Source: Gammaproteobacteria bacterium
GTDB taxonomy: Bacteria > Pseudomonadota > Gammaproteobacteria > Pseudomonadales > Azotimanducaceae
Assembly (NCBI GenBank): GCA_028821035.1
Contig: JAPPHP010000186.1
Coordinates: forward strand, 10,323 to 19,016
Direction of reading: 5' to 3'
Length of the DNA: 8,694 nt
A program made the translations under genes and the position numbers. Below the pieces are notes generated by a model. That model was given only the letters and a program-made list of their open reading frames with translations. It ran no database searches and was not told where the DNA came from. Shown one piece after another: positions 7,353-8,694 of the stretch; positions within the stretch are counted from its first letter, which is position 1; every line of letters starts with the position of its first letter.

Positions 7353-8694
7353 TCAATCCAGCGTCTCCAGGTTCGCGAATTCCAGCATCAGCCATTTCGC
7401 CCCTACCTCCGCGAAGTTCACTTGCACCCGCGTCCGCGCGCCGTGGTCCTCGCTTCGCATCACGACCCCTTCGCCGAACTTGCCGTGGTGCACGCGTTGC
7501 CCGATGCGCAGCGCGCCGTCGTCCGCATCGACCGCACGCGATGCCGCGCCGCCGAACCGGGCGCGCTTCACGGCGCCGCCCAGCCGCACTTCCTGCCACG
7601 TGTCGTCCGGCAACTCGTGCAGGAAGCGGGACGCCGGATTGTACGAGTCCGTGCCGTACATCCACCGCGTCTCGGCACGCGTGAGATAAAGCTGCCGCAT
7701 GGCGCGGGTGATGCCGACGTAGGCGAGGCGGCGCTCCTCCTCCATGCGGCCGGGCTCGCCGTCGGAGTTCCGGCTCGGGAACAGCCCTTCCTCCATCCCG
7801 GTGATGAAGACCAGCGGGAACTCGAGGCCCTTCGCCGAGTGCAGCGTCATCATCTGTACCGCCGCGCCCGTCTCCGCCTGGTACTCGCCGGACTCCAGCG
7901 CCGCCTGGTCGAGGAAGTCGTCCAGAGCGGGGCCCTCGTCCTCGTCACCTCCGTCCGTCCCGCGCGGGTCGAGGGGGAAAGTGCGCTCGGTCTCGAAGCG
8001 GCGGCACGCGGCCACCAGTTCCTCGAGGTTCTCCTTGCGTGCGAGGCCGCGCTCCCCCGGCTCCTTCTGGTGGTAGTCCATCAGTCCGCTGACCTCGACG
8101 CAGACCCTGGCGATCTCCCGCAGCGAATGCGTGCCGGCCTCCGCGGCCATGTCGTCGATCAGCGCCAGGAAGGCGCCGAGCACCGTCGCGGCCCGGCCTC
8201 GCAGACCCCCGTCCGCGATGCCCTCCTTGGTCGCCTGCCAGAGGGAGACGCCCCGCTCCCGCGCGAGCGCGCGGACCGCATCGACCGACTTGGGCCCGAT
8301 CCCGCGCGGGGGCAGGTTGACGATCCGCTCGAAGGCGACGTCCGCGTGGCGCTGGTTCATCATGCGCATGTAAGCCAGCGCGTTCTTGATCTCGGCGCGC
8401 TCGAAGAAGCGCAGCCCGCCGTAGATCCGGTAGGGGATGTCCGCGCGGAGGAACGCTTCCTCGAGCGGCCGGGACTGCGCGTTCGAGCGGTAGAGCACGG
8501 CGATCTCGTCGGCGCTCGCGCCGCCGTCGATCCACTCGTGGGAACGGTCCGCCACGAACCGCGCTTCCTCCACCTCGTTGTAGGCGTCGTGGACGAGGAT
8601 CGGGTCGCCGTCGCCCGACGCCGTCCAGAGTTCCTTGCCCAGCCGGTCCGTGTTGTTGTCGATGAGGCCGTTGGCCGCCTTCAGAATCGTGCCC
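7353..8694 (-). CDS. uvrD: ATP-dependent DNA helicase II UvrD, N-terminal part outside the window
   Basis: Superfamily 1A 3'-5' helicase acting in nucleotide excision repair and mismatch repair. The last 446 residues are present. Relative to the E. coli protein, roughly the first 270-280 residues, including Walker A and motifs Ia-III, lie beyond the right edge. Visible parts in order, numbered from the edge: the ILKAANGLIDNN segment (3-14), motif IV YRSNAQSR (68-75), the 2B-domain helix turn PPRGIGPKSVDAV, motif V QMMTLHSAKGLEFPLVF (280-296), and motif VI EEERRLAYVGITRA (318-331) with the arginine finger. A C-terminal Tudor-like domain ends it: IGQRVHHGKFGEGVV (397-411), the RNA-polymerase/UvrB-interacting module. 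All key residues are intact, so it should be functional. A glycine/aspartate-rich insert (RGTDGGDEDEG) lies at a place that varies between homologues. It is followed after 14 bases by the TRAP binding-protein gene on the same strand. Confidence 0.98.
   Translation of the reverse strand, partial: GTILKAANGLIDNNTDRLGKELWTASGDGDPILVHDAYNEVEEARFVADRSHEWIDGGASADEIAVLYRSNAQSRPLEEAFLRADIPYRIYGGLRFFERAEIKNALAYMRMMNQRHADVAFERIVNLPPRGIGPKSVDAVRALARERGVSLWQATKEGIADGGLRGRAATVLGAFLALIDDMAAEAGTHSLREIARVCVEVSGLMDYHQKEPGERGLARKENLEELVAACRRFETERTFPLDPRGTDGGDEDEGPALDDFLDQAALESGEYQAETGAAVQMMTLHSAKGLEFPLVFITGMEEGLFPSRNSDGEPGRMEEERRLAYVGITRAMRQLYLTRAETRWMYGTDSYNPASRFLHELPDDTWQEVRLGGAVKRARFGGAASRAVDADDGALRIGQRVHHGKFGEGVVMRSEDHGARTRVQVNFAEVGAKWLMLEFANLETLD

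Noticed and set aside
7339..7665. A longer N-terminus for the TRAP receptor reaching into uvrD
   Set aside because: It would place about 109 residues before a textbook lipoprotein signal peptide and overlap the conserved C-terminal domain of UvrD.
6595..7689. A 364-codon plus-strand frame opposite the TRAP receptor gene
   Set aside because: It mirrors the codons of the receptor gene and has no ribosome-binding site or domain. The minus-strand frame carries the full TakP-type signature.

Overview
The window is a compact, very G+C-rich stretch of bacterial chromosome. It holds ten protein genes, no RNA gene, no mobile element and no CRISPR array. A UbiA of exactly the E. coli type (290 aa, ubiquinone pathway) and a UvrD that follows E. 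coli DNA helicase II closely through its C-terminal half point to a gammaproteobacterium, probably a free-living or host-associated marine or soil lineage. The assignment is inferred from protein similarity only. No gap between genes exceeds about 90 bases.

Left block, minus strand (1-3105). Reading right to left: rubredoxin, a dicarboxylate/amino acid:cation symporter (DAACS/SLC1 family), a phytanoyl-CoA dioxygenase (PhyH) family Fe(II)/2-oxoglutarate oxygenase, and an SDR dehydrogenase that runs off the left edge. The gaps are 43, 8 and 18 bases, so they are probably co-transcribed. Symporter, oxygenase and dehydrogenase could form a small 'import, hydroxylate, oxidise the alcohol' module. 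The substrate cannot be read from sequence.

Middle block, plus strand (3192-5961). It starts divergently from rubredoxin: ubiA (4-hydroxybenzoate polyprenyltransferase), then the small (DctQ-type) and large (DctM-type) membrane subunits of a TRAP transporter. The three genes overlap by 4 bases at each junction (ATGA, then GTGA), indicating translational coupling.

Right block, minus strand (6008-8694). Right to left: uvrD (its 5' part lies outside the window), the TRAP substrate-binding protein (DctP/TakP type, predicted lipoprotein), and a 71-residue charged protein of unknown function whose start codon shares one base with the dctP stop. The TRAP system is thus split over two convergent units that meet at 5962-6007, with the unknown small gene at the junction. 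The binding protein keeps the Gln/Arg/Glu-Trp set of the TakP (2-oxo acid/lactate) group, so a 2-oxo or hydroxy monocarboxylate is the most likely ligand. An aromatic acid is possible given the ubiA linkage.

Most of this is ordinary, well-known families. The points that merit a second look are the oxygenase/SDR/symporter cassette, the split TRAP system with its lipoprotein binding subunit and ubiA coupling, and the small unknown ORF.
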